Shown here piece by piece: positions 1 through 9,230 of a DNA stretch of 50,144 bases. Origin of the DNA: CAYPZL01 sp964415045 (lineage in GTDB: Bacteria > Planctomycetota > Phycisphaerae > Sedimentisphaerales > Anaerobacaceae); the NCBI GenBank assembly GCA_964415045.1, contig CAYPZL010000014.1, positions 1-50,144 of the forward strand, given 5' to 3'. The position numbers and the translations under genes are program-made. Within the stretch, counting starts at the first letter, position 1. Each line of letters begins with the position of its first letter. The notes under the pieces are model-generated. The model saw nothing but the letters and a program-made list of their open reading frames with translations. It was not told where the DNA came from and did not search any database.

Positions 1-47
1 AACGATTTCCTTGAAGAATATAAGCCTAATCTCCATTTTGCAAAACT

Positions 48-1076
48 CTACTTATAGTTCACGAGGACGCTTTCGGCGACCCCTTCGGTGATCAGCTTGT
101 TTTTGAGCAAACCGTTGATGGATTCCTCCATGGTGACCATGCCGTGCTTTTTCCCCGTTTCGATGACGCTGCGCAGGAAGTAGCCGCCTTTGCGCCGGAT
201 GATGTTCTTGGCGCCGGCGGTGACGACGAGAATCTCGCAGGCCACCCTCTGCTTGCCGTCAGTGGTGGGGACAAGCTCCTGATGAATCACGCCCTGCAGA
301 GACTCGGCCAGCAGGAAGCGAAGTTGGCCTTCGTCAGTGGCCGGCGTGTAGCTCAGGAGCCGTTCGAGAATCTTGTCGATGGAGATGACGTGCAGGGTCG
401 AGAGGACCAGCACACCGGTCTCGGCCGCGGTCAGCGCGATCTTGATGGTCTCGTAGTCGCGCATCTCGCCGATGGCGATGACGTCGGGGTCCTGGCGCAA
501 GGCGGCGCGCAGGCCCGTCTGGAAGCTCTGCGTGTCCCTGCCGATCTCGCGCTGCCGCACGACGCCGGTCTTGTTGGAGTGTATGTACTCGATCGGGTCC
601 TCGATGGTGATGATGTGTTTCTCGTGGTTGGCGTTGATCTCGTTGATCATGGAGGCCATCGTGGTGGTCTTGCCCTGGCTGGTGGCGCCGGTAATCAGGA
701 CCAGCCCTTTGGTGCGGCTGGTCAGGTCGCGCACGGTCGCCGGCAGGAACAGCTCCTCAATCGTTTGCGGACGCGTCGGAAGAATGCGAATGGTGGCGCC
801 GACCTGACCGTCGAAATACCCCACGTTGATCCGGTAGCGCCCGTCCTTTTCCGCCAGCATCAGGTCGTAGTCCAGGCGCTCCTCGAACAGCTTCCTTTGC
901 TGATCGGTGAGCAGGTCAAAGGCGATGTCGCGGCTTTGCTGCGGAGTGAGCTTCTCCTTCGTCACGGGAACGAGCTTGCCGCCGATGCGAAAGAGAATCG
1001 GCGCGTCGGCGCAGACGTGAATGTCCGTGGCGCCCTGGGCCTTAGCGTGTTCGAGCAATTGCAGTTTGCCAATCAT
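48..1076 (-). CDS. pilT: PilT-like type IV pilus retraction ATPase
   Basis: Hexameric secretion ATPase of the GspE/PulE superfamily, PilT branch, which powers pilus retraction from the cytoplasmic side of the inner membrane. The 342 residues match PilT length. Seen: an N-terminal PAS-like half beginning near ATDIHV; a Walker A loop GATSQGKTTT around residue 130 (the usual form is GPTGSGKST, so the loop is unusual but still fits GxxxxGK[ST]); the Asp box TIEDPIEY; the Walker B region DPDVIAIGEMRD; the His box STLHV; and a C-terminal AKNIIRRKGGY segment matching the PilT AIRNLIRE element. The start is supported by GGAGG five bases upstream. No other pilus gene is adjacent except a pseudopilin remnant far away at 43 kb. 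PilT is more likely than PilB because the protein is short and lacks the PilB zinc region. Confidence 0.9.
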   Translation of the reverse strand: MIGKLQLLEHAKAQGATDIHVCADAPILFRIGGKLVPVTKEKLTPQQSRDIAFDLLTDQQRKLFEERLDYDLMLAEKDGRYRINVGYFDGQVGATIRILPTRPQTIEELFLPATVRDLTSRTKGLVLITGATSQGKTTTMASMINEINANHEKHIITIEDPIEYIHSNKTGVVRQREIGRDTQSFQTGLRAALRQDPDVIAIGEMRDYETIKIALTAAETGVLVLSTLHVISIDKILERLLSYTPATDEGQLRFLLAESLQGVIHQELVPTTDGKQRVACEILVVTAGAKNIIRRKGGYFLRSVIETGKKHGMVTMEESINGLLKNKLITEGVAESVLVNYK

Positions 1077-1151
1077 TCGTTCCCTCCGTCATATCGGCGT
1101 CTTGGGGTTCGGCCGCCGGAGGCACGGCCGCCCTGTGCCGTCCGGAACGAT

Positions 1152-2567
1152 TCACGGACGCTTCGGCTGGCCTTCCGGCCATTTGGCTCCCACCCGGCGT
1201 TGCCAGTCGTGCAGCGATTGGAGGAGCTCCTGCCTTTTGTCCGGTCTTTCCTGTGCCAGATCGTGCTGCTCGCCGGGATCGCCGGCGAGGTCGTAAAGCT
1301 CCACTTTGCCTAAATCGAAGAACTCGATGAGCTTCCAGTCGCCTTTGCGTATCGCACCGGCGGATCGCCCGCTGAGGAAGTGGGGCTTTTTCAGAGGATA
1401 ATGCCAGTACAACGTGTTGCGACTCAGCGCGGCCCGAGCATCCTTCAGAACGGGCACGAGGGACACGCCGTCAACGTCCTGCTCCAGGGGTGTCGAGACG
1501 GCCTTGGCGAAGGTCGGATAGAAGTCGACGTTGCACACCGGCCTGTCGCAGACGCCTCCGGCCTGCGTGACGTTCGGCCAGTACACGACCAGCGGTTCGC
1601 GAATGCCCCCTTCGTAGAGTGTGGACTTGCCCGCGCGCAACGGGGCGTTGGAGGTGACGCGCGCTTCGCCGCCGTTATCGCCCATAAAAGCGATGATCGT
1701 GTTGTCCGAAAGCCCCAGCTCGTCCAGCTTCTTGCGGATCTGTCCGACGCCCTGGTCGATGCTCTCTAATTGGGCCGCTAAGTGCGGGTTGTTGCGCCGG
1801 GCGTTGAACCCTTTGCCCGCGCCGGGCTTGGCCTCGTACTTGGCCACCAGCTCGGGCTTGCCGTTGAGACGCGTGTGGACGGCGTAGTGACTCAGATACA
1901 GGAAGAACGGCTCGCTTTTGTGCCGCTCGATGAACTCGACGGCCTCGAGGTTGCAGCGATCGACGAGGTGCTCTTTGCCGGGCAGGCGTTGCTGAATCTC
2001 CCGGTTGAAGTGGTAGGGGAAGAAATAGCTTCCGCCGGCGATGCCGCGATTCTCCGAGACGATCACCTCGTCGAAGCCGTGCTGGTCGGGGCCGATTTCT
2101 TTCGCCCCGTGGTTGGCGTAGCCGGTCAGGTGCCACTTGCCGATGACGCCGGTGGCGTATCCGGCCTTCTTGAGCATCTCGGCCAACGTCACGTAGCTCG
2201 TCGCTAAATGCTTGGGGTCGTTGGGGCGGAGGTAGTCGGTGATACCTGTCCGCACGGGGTATTGCCCCGTCATCAGGGCCGCCCGGAAGGGCGAGCAAAC
2301 CGGGGCGGCTGCGTACGCGTTTGTGAAGCGCATCCCGTCCCGCGCCAGCCCGTCGAGGTTCGGCGTCTCGTTGAAGGTGTTGCCGTAGCATCCTAACTCG
2401 GCCCAGCCTAAGTCGTCGGCCAGGATGAATATGATATTCGGGCGCTTTTTGCGGTTCTGCGCCTGCGTGGCGGTCGATTCGAAAAGACGCGCCGGCAGAA
2501 CGGTGCCCAGCATTCCCACACCCGCCGCCTTGAGCAGCTCACGACGCGTCGCACGTGCGTTCGTCAT
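1152..2567 (-). CDS. Secreted type I sulfatase (formylglycine-dependent)
   Basis: Sulfatase of the alkaline phosphatase superfamily, 471 residues, predicted to remove sulfate esters from glycans outside the cytoplasm. Seen: a Tat-like N-terminus with RRELLKAAG; the metal-binding start RPNIIFILADDLGW; and the modification motif CSPFR at about residues 91-95, whose Cys becomes formylglycine (the common form is C-T/S-P-S-R, so Phe at the fourth position is a variant). KWHLTGY and MGDNGGE, expected substrate and metal motifs, are present. AGGAG lies nine bases before the ATG. The start overlaps the 3' end of tilS by 29 bases, so the two are probably co-transcribed. No sulfatase-maturing enzyme lies in the window. 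The substrate cannot be told from sequence alone. Confidence 0.92.
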   Translation of the reverse strand: MTNARATRRELLKAAGVGMLGTVLPARLFESTATQAQNRKKRPNIIFILADDLGWAELGCYGNTFNETPNLDGLARDGMRFTNAYAAAPVCSPFRAALMTGQYPVRTGITDYLRPNDPKHLATSYVTLAEMLKKAGYATGVIGKWHLTGYANHGAKEIGPDQHGFDEVIVSENRGIAGGSYFFPYHFNREIQQRLPGKEHLVDRCNLEAVEFIERHKSEPFFLYLSHYAVHTRLNGKPELVAKYEAKPGAGKGFNARRNNPHLAAQLESIDQGVGQIRKKLDELGLSDNTIIAFMGDNGGEARVTSNAPLRAGKSTLYEGGIREPLVVYWPNVTQAGGVCDRPVCNVDFYPTFAKAVSTPLEQDVDGVSLVPVLKDARAALSRNTLYWHYPLKKPHFLSGRSAGAIRKGDWKLIEFFDLGKVELYDLAGDPGEQHDLAQERPDKRQELLQSLHDWQRRVGAKWPEGQPKRP

Positions 2568-4056
2568 ACTTGCGTTCTCCTGAATTCATGTTGCATTGAT
2601 CCGGTCTTCTCTTTCGCGACTCAGTGACCTTCAAATGGAGGACTCGTCGCGTGTCCTCGGTTACCTTGACGCGTTCGCTGATCCGGACGGGACAGGCCCA
2701 GATGATCTTCTCGCCGTCGTCGAAGACGAGAAGGTCGTTTCGCACGGCCTGCGGTACCCGGGCCGATGTGAGGAATTTGCCGAGCTTCTTTTCGCCGGCC
2801 GTCCCCAGGGGCCGGAGCCGGTCTCCGGGGCGGCGGGCCCGCACGACAACGACCTGTGCCACGCGATCGTAATCAAGATACTCGCACAAGGGGCTTTTGT
2901 CACCCGCTATTTCGTCTGCCTCGACCTCGCTGCGCCGGCGCACGCGCGCCTCGATGGTGCCGCGTGGGAAGCGGGTGGTGCCCGGGATCTGCAATGTCAC
3001 GGGCTCAAAGTCCCGCGCCATTTCGCCGTTGCCGGCATTGAGCCGCGGCGCTGTCAGGGCAATCCTGTCCCGCCGGCGCTGCGCGACGAATCCTTCCGGA
3101 AGCGTCGCTTTTCTTCCGCCCACCGGCGTGCGGGCCAGGCCGAGTACGCTTGCGTAGTGCTTCCGCGACAGGTCCCGCTCGTGGCAACCGAGAGCGACCA
3201 GTTCCCGGCGGAGCAGCTCGGCCGCCACCGGCACGGGAAGCTGCGCCAAGCCGGCGGCGTCCAGGGCGGCCCCGTCGGGCAGACGCTCGGCCAACTGACG
3301 CTGCGCTCGTACGGCTTGCCGTTCGATGTCACCGAACAGCTTGCCCGCGGCGACGGCCAACTCCGACAGCGTGTCGATCAGGGGTCCGGTGGATTCCCGT
3401 TGCAGGGCGGGCAGAAGCCGGTGGCGGATGCGGTTGCGCGTGTGGGCGGGATCGGCGTTGGTGTGGTCCTGACGCCATGTCAACTTCCGCGCGTTGAGAT
3501 ACGTCAGAATCTCGTCACGTCGCACGCACAGCAGCGGCCTGGCGAAAGTGAGCCCGTTGTCGAACCGCCGGGCCGGCCAGATGCCCGCGAGCCCCCGGAA
3601 GCCGGTTCCGCGCCAGAGCCGGTGGACCACGGTCTCGGCGTTGTCGTTCTTCTGATGACCGGTCGCGATCCACGTGCACTCGTGAGATCGGGCCATCGCG
3701 CCGAGTTGCTCCAATCGCAACCGGCGTGCGGCCGTCTCCACCGACAGCCGGTTGCGCTCGGCACACTGACGCACCGCGATGCGGGCGGTGACCACGGGCA
3801 GTCCCCATCTTGCGGCTTCCTGCAGGACGAAGGCTTCGTCTTCTTCGGCCTCGCGCCCGCGCAACTGGTGGTTGACGTGGGCACAAACAAATTGCGCGTC
3901 CACGCAGCCGGCCTCTCGCAGCGACAGCAGGACGTGCAGCAGGGCGATGGAATCGGCGCCGCCGGAGACGGCGAGCAAAACGCGGCCGGTCCCTGCGAAC
4001 AGGGCGTTTTGGCCGATGAAGTCCGCCACCTGTGTTTCGAACGCGTCCAATGCCAT
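2539..4056 (-). CDS. tilS: tRNA(Ile)-lysidine synthetase TilS
   Basis: ATP-dependent enzyme that changes C34 of the CAU-anticodon isoleucine tRNA to lysidine, so that AUA is read as Ile. The 505 residues are within the upper family range. The N-terminal PP-loop ATPase carries SGGADSIALLHVL near residues 31-43, followed by HVNHQLRGREAEEDE, WIATGHQKNDNAETV and NRIRHRLLP, all typical of TilS. The C-terminal domain contains RRPGDRLRPLG and KKLGKFL, the tRNA acceptor-binding part. No Shine-Dalgarno is visible. A promoter-like pair (TTGCGG, 17 bases, GATAAC) would start the mRNA at about the ATG. The 3' end runs 29 bases into the sulfatase gene. Confidence 0.95.
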   Translation of the reverse strand: MALDAFETQVADFIGQNALFAGTGRVLLAVSGGADSIALLHVLLSLREAGCVDAQFVCAHVNHQLRGREAEEDEAFVLQEAARWGLPVVTARIAVRQCAERNRLSVETAARRLRLEQLGAMARSHECTWIATGHQKNDNAETVVHRLWRGTGFRGLAGIWPARRFDNGLTFARPLLCVRRDEILTYLNARKLTWRQDHTNADPAHTRNRIRHRLLPALQRESTGPLIDTLSELAVAAGKLFGDIERQAVRAQRQLAERLPDGAALDAAGLAQLPVPVAAELLRRELVALGCHERDLSRKHYASVLGLARTPVGGRKATLPEGFVAQRRRDRIALTAPRLNAGNGEMARDFEPVTLQIPGTTRFPRGTIEARVRRRSEVEADEIAGDKSPLCEYLDYDRVAQVVVVRARRPGDRLRPLGTAGEKKLGKFLTSARVPQAVRNDLLVFDDGEKIIWACPVRISERVKVTEDTRRVLHLKVTESRKRRPDQCNMNSGERKYDERTCDAS

Positions 4057-4062
4057 TGGTCT

Positions 4063-4091
4063 GTTATCCGGTGGACCGGCCGCGGCCGCAA
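4063..4091 (-). promoter_or_regulatory. Candidate promoter for tilS, leaderless arrangement
   Basis: Minus-strand -35-like TTGCGG (4086-4091), a 17-base spacer and -10-like GATAAC (4063-4068). Transcription would start near 4056, the first base of the tilS ATG. The element lies directly after the terminator of the upstream gene, and no ribosome binding site precedes the ATG. The hexamers are moderate matches only. Confidence 0.4.
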
Positions 4092-4093
4092 TG

Positions 4094-4127
4094 AAAAAGG
4101 GCCTGACGTTCGATCTGCGTCAGGCCC
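4094..4127 (-). terminator. Intrinsic terminator after the TPR lipoprotein gene
   Basis: Perfect 10-base inverted repeat GGGCCTGACG (4099-4108) / CGTCAGGCCC (4118-4127) with a 9-base loop. On the minus strand it is followed by five T (4094-4098). It lies 36 bases past the stop of the lipoprotein gene and just before the tilS start, so it separates the two transcription units. Confidence 0.85.
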
Positions 4128-4162
4128 GGACGTTGCTTATATGCGAGAGGTGAATCTGACCT

Positions 4163-4972
4163 CTACTGCGGTTCGCTGTCGGACTTGGTCAGACTCTCGA
4201 TTCGCTGCTCGGCAAATGCCTTCCATTCGTCATACTGCGCCTCTTTGATCACGGCCTCCTGGTATAGTTCCAGGGCCTCGTCGCGCCGGCGCAGCTTCTT
4301 GTCCAGAATGAAGGCGGCCTTGAACCGGGCCGGATACGGCGTCTCCGCATCCCACTGGTATGCCCGCTGGTAGTACAGCAGGGCGATCGTATAGTCTCGG
4401 AAATGCTCGTGGATGCCGGCCATTTTGTAAGCCGCATCGTCGATCTTGTCGCTCGTCGGGTACTCCCGAATCAACTGGCTGTACCGGTCCAACGCCACGC
4501 GGAGCAGCTCGTCGTCCTTGAGCAGCGGCAGAGGCTCGGCCCGTTTTTGCACGCCCGTCGCTTCCAGATAAAGCTCATCGGCCTCGGGGATCCGCGCCGT
4601 CGCCCTGAGATCCGGCGGCAGCACCTCGGCGTCGATGATATAGCGGTACTGCGGAATCCTGTCCAGCGAGCGCAACTCCTCCTGGGCCCAGTTCAACTTC
4701 ATGTTGTTCCCGACGGCCGCGTAGTTCTGAATCAGTAACTCCAGACTTTGCCGGTAGGCCCGTCGGTGGGCGGCCACCTGCTCGACGAGGTCCACCTCGT
4801 CCGTCGAGGCCCGAACCATGGCCGTTTCCGGCAGCTTGACCGGTTGGGCGGGATCGGAGTATGCTCCGCTCCGCCGCGGCAGACGCTGGCTGCGCCCCTG
4901 ATCGGTACTCTGACACCCAACGGATACCACAAGCAGGAGGGTGATAGCTGCTGTTACGACTGTCCGTGTCAT
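4163..4972 (-). CDS. TPR-type envelope lipoprotein
   Basis: Predicted lipoprotein of 269 residues. The signal peptide ends in VVSVGC with the lipidated Cys at residue 20. The second half (about residues 135-260) is helical with tetratricopeptide-like spacing, for example ALDRYSQLIREYPTSDKID, AAYKMAGIHEHFRDYTIALL and KKLRRRDEALELYQEAVIK. This resembles BamD/YbgF-like TPR proteins that act as scaffolds at the outer membrane, but no specific partner can be named. AGGAGG lies seven bases before the ATG. The gene stands alone between a 217-base upstream gap and its own terminator. Confidence 0.75.
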   Translation of the reverse strand: MTRTVVTAAITLLLVVSVGCQSTDQGRSQRLPRRSGAYSDPAQPVKLPETAMVRASTDEVDLVEQVAAHRRAYRQSLELLIQNYAAVGNNMKLNWAQEELRSLDRIPQYRYIIDAEVLPPDLRATARIPEADELYLEATGVQKRAEPLPLLKDDELLRVALDRYSQLIREYPTSDKIDDAAYKMAGIHEHFRDYTIALLYYQRAYQWDAETPYPARFKAAFILDKKLRRRDEALELYQEAVIKEAQYDEWKAFAEQRIESLTKSDSEPQ

Positions 4973-5189
4973 TGTGAAGCCTCCTATTAGTACAGGAACC
5001 GCCTTTTTGCCGGTTTGGGCGACCTTCGTTCAGTCTCCGCCGATGTCGCTCAAATGGAGCACGACAACACCAGCACATTCAACAAACCCAATAAAGCTGA
5101 ACTCGGCGTTCGCGTCAAGAGCAAAAGCGGCTGAAAAAGCGCTTCCGCGTCCGTTCGCGGTCCCTTGCATTCATCAGCAGTTTCGCATT

Positions 5190-6059
5190 TCAGCCCTCAA
5201 TTGGGATGTTTAGGTCTTTTAGGGTTTGGCGGAGCCAGGCCAGTGATTTCTCGATCATGGGTCCGGCCTGTCCCTCGCATTCCATGCTCAGGACGCCTTG
5301 GTAGCCGTGATCGCGGAGCAGTTCGAGGCACTTGCGGATGTTGTCGGCGTTGACGCCGTCGCCGATGGCGCACTGGCTGACCGCGATGCCGGTTTGCTCG
5401 CCGCGCACGGCCGCCGCCAGCGACTCGGAGACGTCCTTGACGTGCACGTGGCTGACGCGGCCGAGGAAACGCTTGAGGAACGGCACCGGGTCCTGGCCCG
5501 CGATGAACGTATTGCCCGTGTCCATGTTCATCCGCAGGTACAGGCTGTCGCAGAAGTCCAGCATTTTCGCCATCATGTCGGGCCTGGTGGTGAAATAACC
5601 GTGGGGCTCGATGTTGACGGTTACGTGGTGGGCCTCGGCCACCTCGATGATCTGCTCGTAGCTGTGTTTCATCATATCCATCGCTTCGTCGTCGCTGAGG
5701 CCCTCGGGCGCGTGCATCCCGTCGGTGGTGTCGACGAAGGGACAGCCGATCAGGTGGGCCCACTGGATGGCTTTCATGACGTAGGGGACACCGCGGAGCG
5801 GCCCGTCTTTGCCCGAGAGCGGATAGGCCGCATCGACCTGCGAGAACCGCACCCCGTAGGATTCCATCTTCTTACGCAGCAGCATGGGGTCTTCATAGAG
5901 CGCCACGTGCGGCTGGTACCCCAGGCCGTGAATCCAGCTCACGCCGTCAATCAAGCCGCACTCGATGTAGCGCACCTCGTTCTTCTGCGCCCACGCCAGG
6001 CACTTCTCAAAGCTGAAATACGCACTGTTAAACGCGTCGGTATGAAATCCAATCTTCAT
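5190..6059 (-). CDS. Sugar phosphate isomerase/epimerase family TIM barrel protein
   Basis: A 289-residue protein of the xylose-isomerase-like TIM barrel / AP endonuclease 2 fold, which interconverts sugars or inositol derivatives using a divalent metal. Seen: the start MKIGFHTDAFNS; metal-site strands VNIEPHGYF (Glu), NMDTGNTFI (Asp), HVHVKD (His) and LSMECEG (Glu). This is the usual E/D/H/E set. The reading frame is open upstream to 6476, but the start at 6059 is chosen because GAGGA lies eight bases before it and homology begins there. The substrate is unknown. It is divergent from the protease gene that follows. Confidence 0.85.
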   Translation of the reverse strand: MKIGFHTDAFNSAYFSFEKCLAWAQKNEVRYIECGLIDGVSWIHGLGYQPHVALYEDPMLLRKKMESYGVRFSQVDAAYPLSGKDGPLRGVPYVMKAIQWAHLIGCPFVDTTDGMHAPEGLSDDEAMDMMKHSYEQIIEVAEAHHVTVNIEPHGYFTTRPDMMAKMLDFCDSLYLRMNMDTGNTFIAGQDPVPFLKRFLGRVSHVHVKDVSESLAAAVRGEQTGIAVSQCAIGDGVNADNIRKCLELLRDHGYQGVLSMECEGQAGPMIEKSLAWLRQTLKDLNIPIEG

Positions 6060-6225
6060 CGCTAAATCCTCGTTGCCCCCAGGTTTACGATACCCATCCC
6101 TGCTACGCTGCACGCATGCAGCAGAACCAGCCGTTGCGAGACCGCAGTAACCTACCATATCCCCGCTCGCCCCGCAAGATGCGACATGCCGGCCGGTCGC
6201 GAGGCAAAAAATATCCTTTTTGCAC

Positions 6226-6254
6226 TTGAACGAGAAGGTCCGATAGTGTATAGT
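6226..6254 (+). promoter_or_regulatory. Sigma-70-like promoter for the C1 peptidase gene
   Basis: TTGAAC (6226-6231), a 17-base spacer and TATAGT (6249-6254). This gives a leader of about 150 bases before the protease ATG at 6413. The same -35 hexamer and spacing recur at 28925 ahead of another secreted protein. Confidence 0.6.
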
Positions 6255-6412
6255 GCTCAATCTTGGGTGACAGTGGCAGGGATGGGTGATCGCTGCTTCC
6301 TCGCTGCAGGCGACTCTCTCCGAACCGGCTATCCCAATGTCTTTATCTGGCACAAAGAGGGAAATGAGAGAACTGCTGCAATGGAACTGAGAACGGATTC
6401 TGAGGTGGTAAG

Positions 6413-7864
6413 ATGAAATCGATGCTATCGTGCGTCGCAGTGGTGCTGTTGGCCGCCGCGATCCTCCCCCGTACAAGCCGGGCCGACTCGTTCGACCTGC
6501 GCGACGTCAATGGTGTCAGCTACGTAACTTCCATCAAAAGCCAGACCAGCGGTACGTGCTGGACCCACGGCACGATGGCGGCCATCGAGGGCAACCTTCT
6601 GATGACCGGCGTCTGGGCCGAGATCGGGTATTACAAGCAGCCGAATCTGGCCGAGTATCATCTGGATTGGTGGAGCGGGTTCAACCAGTTCAATAACGAT
6701 GACATCGACCCGCCCACCGGGGACGGCCTGGAGGTCCACATGGGCGGCGATTATCGTGTCGTCCAGGCGTATGTCTCGCGAGGTGACGGCGCCGTCTATT
6801 CGGAACTGGCCAATGACAACACCGAACGCGACACGAAATGGTTCGACGATCCCCCGGCTCGAATCGATGCTCGGTATGACGTCTTCTATCCGCGCGATAT
6901 CGAGTGGTACACCATCGAGCCGAATCTGGCGGGGATCGACACGATCAAGGAGGTCATCCGGATCCACGGTGTCCTGGCCACCTGCATGTGCTACGACGGC
7001 GCGTTCTATCGTTCTTCCAAGCGAAGCCACTACCAAGCGCCGGACAGCACCCTCGAACCCAACCATTCCATCGCCATCGTCGGTTGGGACGACGCCAAAG
7101 AGACGCAGGCGCCGAAGCCCGGCGCCTGGCTGTGCCGGAACAGTTGGGGCAGCAACTGGGGCGACGATGGTTACTTCTGGATTTCGTATTACGACAAGTA
7201 TTGCTGCCGGCACGAGGAAATGGGGGCGGTGTCGTTTCAGAACGTCGAGCCGCTGGCGCACAACCAGATCTACTACCACGATTACCACGGCTGGCGCGAC
7301 ACGAAAACCGATTGCAACGAGGCCTTCAACGCGTTCGTGGCGGATGCCAACGGGGTGATTTCCGCGGTGAGTTTCATCACCGCCGTCGATGACGTGACGT
7401 ATACGGTGAAGCTTTTCGACCGGTTCGAGGACGGGCAGCTCCTCGACGAACTGGCCTCGGACAGCAATGACATCGCGCGGACCGGGTTTCATACCGTCGA
7501 TCTGTCTTCGCCGGTGGAAATCGGGGCGGGTGATGATTTCTACGTGTACCTGGAGCTCTCGGCCGGCGGTCAGGCGTACGACCGGACGTCGGAGATTCCG
7601 GTGCTCCTGGGCGATCCGGTCGATCCGCAATTCTTCGCCGAGGCCGGGGCCGAAGGCGAGTTCTGGACGTTCTACAAGGGCATTGTGGCCGCTTCCGGGA
7701 CCATGGTGGAGTCCTCATCGCAGCCGGGCCAGAGCTACTATCGCTTCGACGGGCAGTGGCTGGATCTGTACGATTTTGACGAGACGGCAAACTTCTGCAT
7801 CAAGGCGCTGGCCGTCGATGATCGTCCGGACCCGGAAGACAACTCCGGAATTATACCGCGCTAA
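6413..7864 (+). CDS. Secreted papain-like (C1) cysteine protease with lectin-like domain
   Basis: Predicted exported cysteine peptidase, 483 residues. A signal peptide of about 24 residues (ends near SRADS) leads straight into a mature C1 domain with no long propeptide. Catalytic residues are visible: Gln44 and Cys49 in SQTSGTCWTHG, His218 in NHSIAIVGWDD and Asn243 in RNSWGSNWGDDGYFWISYY. Residues about 270-470 form an all-beta region (LFDRFEDGQLLDELASDSN onward) that matches the layout of the lectin-like domain found after C1 domains in archaeal and planctomycete proteins. GAGGTGG precedes the ATG closely. It probably acts on surface or extracellular protein. No inhibitor gene is beside it. 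Confidence 0.85.
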   Translation: MKSMLSCVAVVLLAAAILPRTSRADSFDLRDVNGVSYVTSIKSQTSGTCWTHGTMAAIEGNLLMTGVWAEIGYYKQPNLAEYHLDWWSGFNQFNNDDIDPPTGDGLEVHMGGDYRVVQAYVSRGDGAVYSELANDNTERDTKWFDDPPARIDARYDVFYPRDIEWYTIEPNLAGIDTIKEVIRIHGVLATCMCYDGAFYRSSKRSHYQAPDSTLEPNHSIAIVGWDDAKETQAPKPGAWLCRNSWGSNWGDDGYFWISYYDKYCCRHEEMGAVSFQNVEPLAHNQIYYHDYHGWRDTKTDCNEAFNAFVADANGVISAVSFITAVDDVTYTVKLFDRFEDGQLLDELASDSNDIARTGFHTVDLSSPVEIGAGDDFYVYLELSAGGQAYDRTSEIPVLLGDPVDPQFFAEAGAEGEFWTFYKGIVAASGTMVESSSQPGQSYYRFDGQWLDLYDFDETANFCIKALAVDDRPDPEDNSGIIPR

Positions 7865-7915
7865 TATTGAACGCGGGCCATACACTCTACGGCTCTGTTT
7901 CAACTCATTAAAGAG

Positions 7916-8031
7916 TTGTCATGTTGAACGAAGTGAAGCATCCGGGCCGAGCAAGAGAAGCCAGTACCGCACCGTAAGGAACGTGCGATGGCGGGATCCT
8001 TCGCTTCCGCTCAGGATGACAATCATCATAT
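7916..8031. repeat. Dispersed palindromic element, GTCATxxTGAxCGxAxxGAAG type
   Basis: Imperfect inverted repeat. The left arm begins TTGTCATGTTGAACGAAGTG (about 7916-7935). The right arm (about 8004-8031) is its near complement and ends CCGCTCAGGATGACAATCAT. The core pattern TCATCCTGAGCG/GAAGGATCC is a widespread intergenic repeat in several phyla. It fills the gap between two converging genes and could act as a bidirectional terminator. Confidence 0.6.
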
Positions 8032-8114
8032 GACAAGCGACGGAGCGCTACGTCCAGATAAGGGATTTCGAGCGAGCACCGGGACCGGCTGGTTTCCCGC
8101 GCTCGGTGGTTGCT

Positions 8115-9080
8115 CTATTTCTCGTTCATCTTTTGGATAATGTCCGCCGTTCGCTCGGCGGTCCAGTTCTTGGGGCGGGTGCCCTGGAGGTCGGCTTCCA
8201 TTTGCTCGACGGTTGGTGTCTCGGTGGGGACGCCGGCAGGGGGGACCTTCACTTTGGCGATCCAGCAGAGGGCGTTGAGCATGAGCTTGCGGAAATCGTC
8301 GTGGGCGTAAACCCAGTGCGTGTGTCCTCCGGTGCAGCCGAAGCCGCGTCCGCCGTCGGGCCGCCGGCAGGCCCAGGCGACGTGTTCGGGCATGCCCAGC
8401 CGGGCCCGGACCGTGGGGTTGCCGCTGTGCGGACCGTCGGGGCGTTTGCGGGTGCTGTCCGGCGGGACCGCGGTCAGGATCGGCGTCACGCCGGCCATGT
8501 CTTTGCGGAAACGCATGTGATAATACCACTCGTCGTGAATGGTAAACGGCCGGACGCCTCGCGTGATCGGGTGTTTTGGAAGCGTCTTGAACGCAGCTTC
8601 CCATGACGGGTTGACCGACCAGTGCTGCTCGTAGTAACCCCCGATCCAGTCGAGCAGGTACGGGCCGTAACGCGTGCCCGGGTCCAGCGCGTAGTGGATG
8701 AAGCCGATCCCTACGCCCTTTTTCGCGATGGCGTCCAGGGCCTTCCAGTTCGATTCGGAGCCGATCAGACTGTTCCCGTCGCAGGCGATGACGATGGCCG
8801 CTGCGCCGTCGAGGACGCTGAGGTCTTTGGGCCAACCTCCCTCGACGACCACGGCTTTCACGCCCCGGACGTTTTCGTTGAGGATGCCCGCCAGCAGCTT
8901 GCAGTCGGCGCTGTAGGCGTGGCCGCTCCAGCCGTGGCTCTGCCGACCGGGGAGAAAGACGATCTTCTTCACACTGCCGGTCTCCCGGGCGCACACGCGT
9001 TTGAGGCACGGCGTCATCACCATGCCGATCAGTAGGAATGTGGCGAGAGTTCCTCGACGATGGGCTTGCCTGCGAATCAT
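8115..9080 (-). CDS. ThuA-like domain secreted protein
   Basis: A 321-residue protein with an N-terminal signal segment (TLATFLLIGMVMTPCL) and a ThuA-like class I glutamine amidotransferase-type fold. Typical features are KKIVFLPGRQSHGWSGHAY at the start, AAAIVIACDGNSL, the FIHYALDPG strand, HPITRGVRPF and GRGFGCTGGHTHWVYAHDDF. ThuA proteins occur in trehalose-utilisation loci, and in planctomycetes are common exported proteins of unknown enzymatic role. AGGAGG lies eight bases before the ATG. It converges on the C1 protease gene across a palindromic repeat. Confidence 0.82.
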   Translation of the reverse strand: MIRRQAHRRGTLATFLLIGMVMTPCLKRVCARETGSVKKIVFLPGRQSHGWSGHAYSADCKLLAGILNENVRGVKAVVVEGGWPKDLSVLDGAAAIVIACDGNSLIGSESNWKALDAIAKKGVGIGFIHYALDPGTRYGPYLLDWIGGYYEQHWSVNPSWEAAFKTLPKHPITRGVRPFTIHDEWYYHMRFRKDMAGVTPILTAVPPDSTRKRPDGPHSGNPTVRARLGMPEHVAWACRRPDGGRGFGCTGGHTHWVYAHDDFRKLMLNALCWIAKVKVPPAGVPTETPTVEQMEADLQGTRPKNWTAERTADIIQKMNEK

Positions 9081-9230
9081 GCTGTGAACCTCCTGATTCT
9101 CTGCGGTCGATGCCGCTACACGGTTTTATGTGACGTTCCAGATGTCGATGATACTACAGACGCCTGAAGACTGCAAAGGCGGTATCCTCCTGCAGGAGAC
9201 ATCCGTAGAGGCGCAATACCGGCAAAAGCA

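Noticed and set aside
2596..4248. 550-codon plus-strand frame over tilS
   Set aside because: Shadow of tilS, which shows clear PP-loop and TilS motifs.
6186..6416. 76-codon frame overlapping the protease start by ATGA
   Set aside because: It begins upstream of the likely promoter at 6226, so it could not be fully transcribed from it, and its sequence has no protein character.
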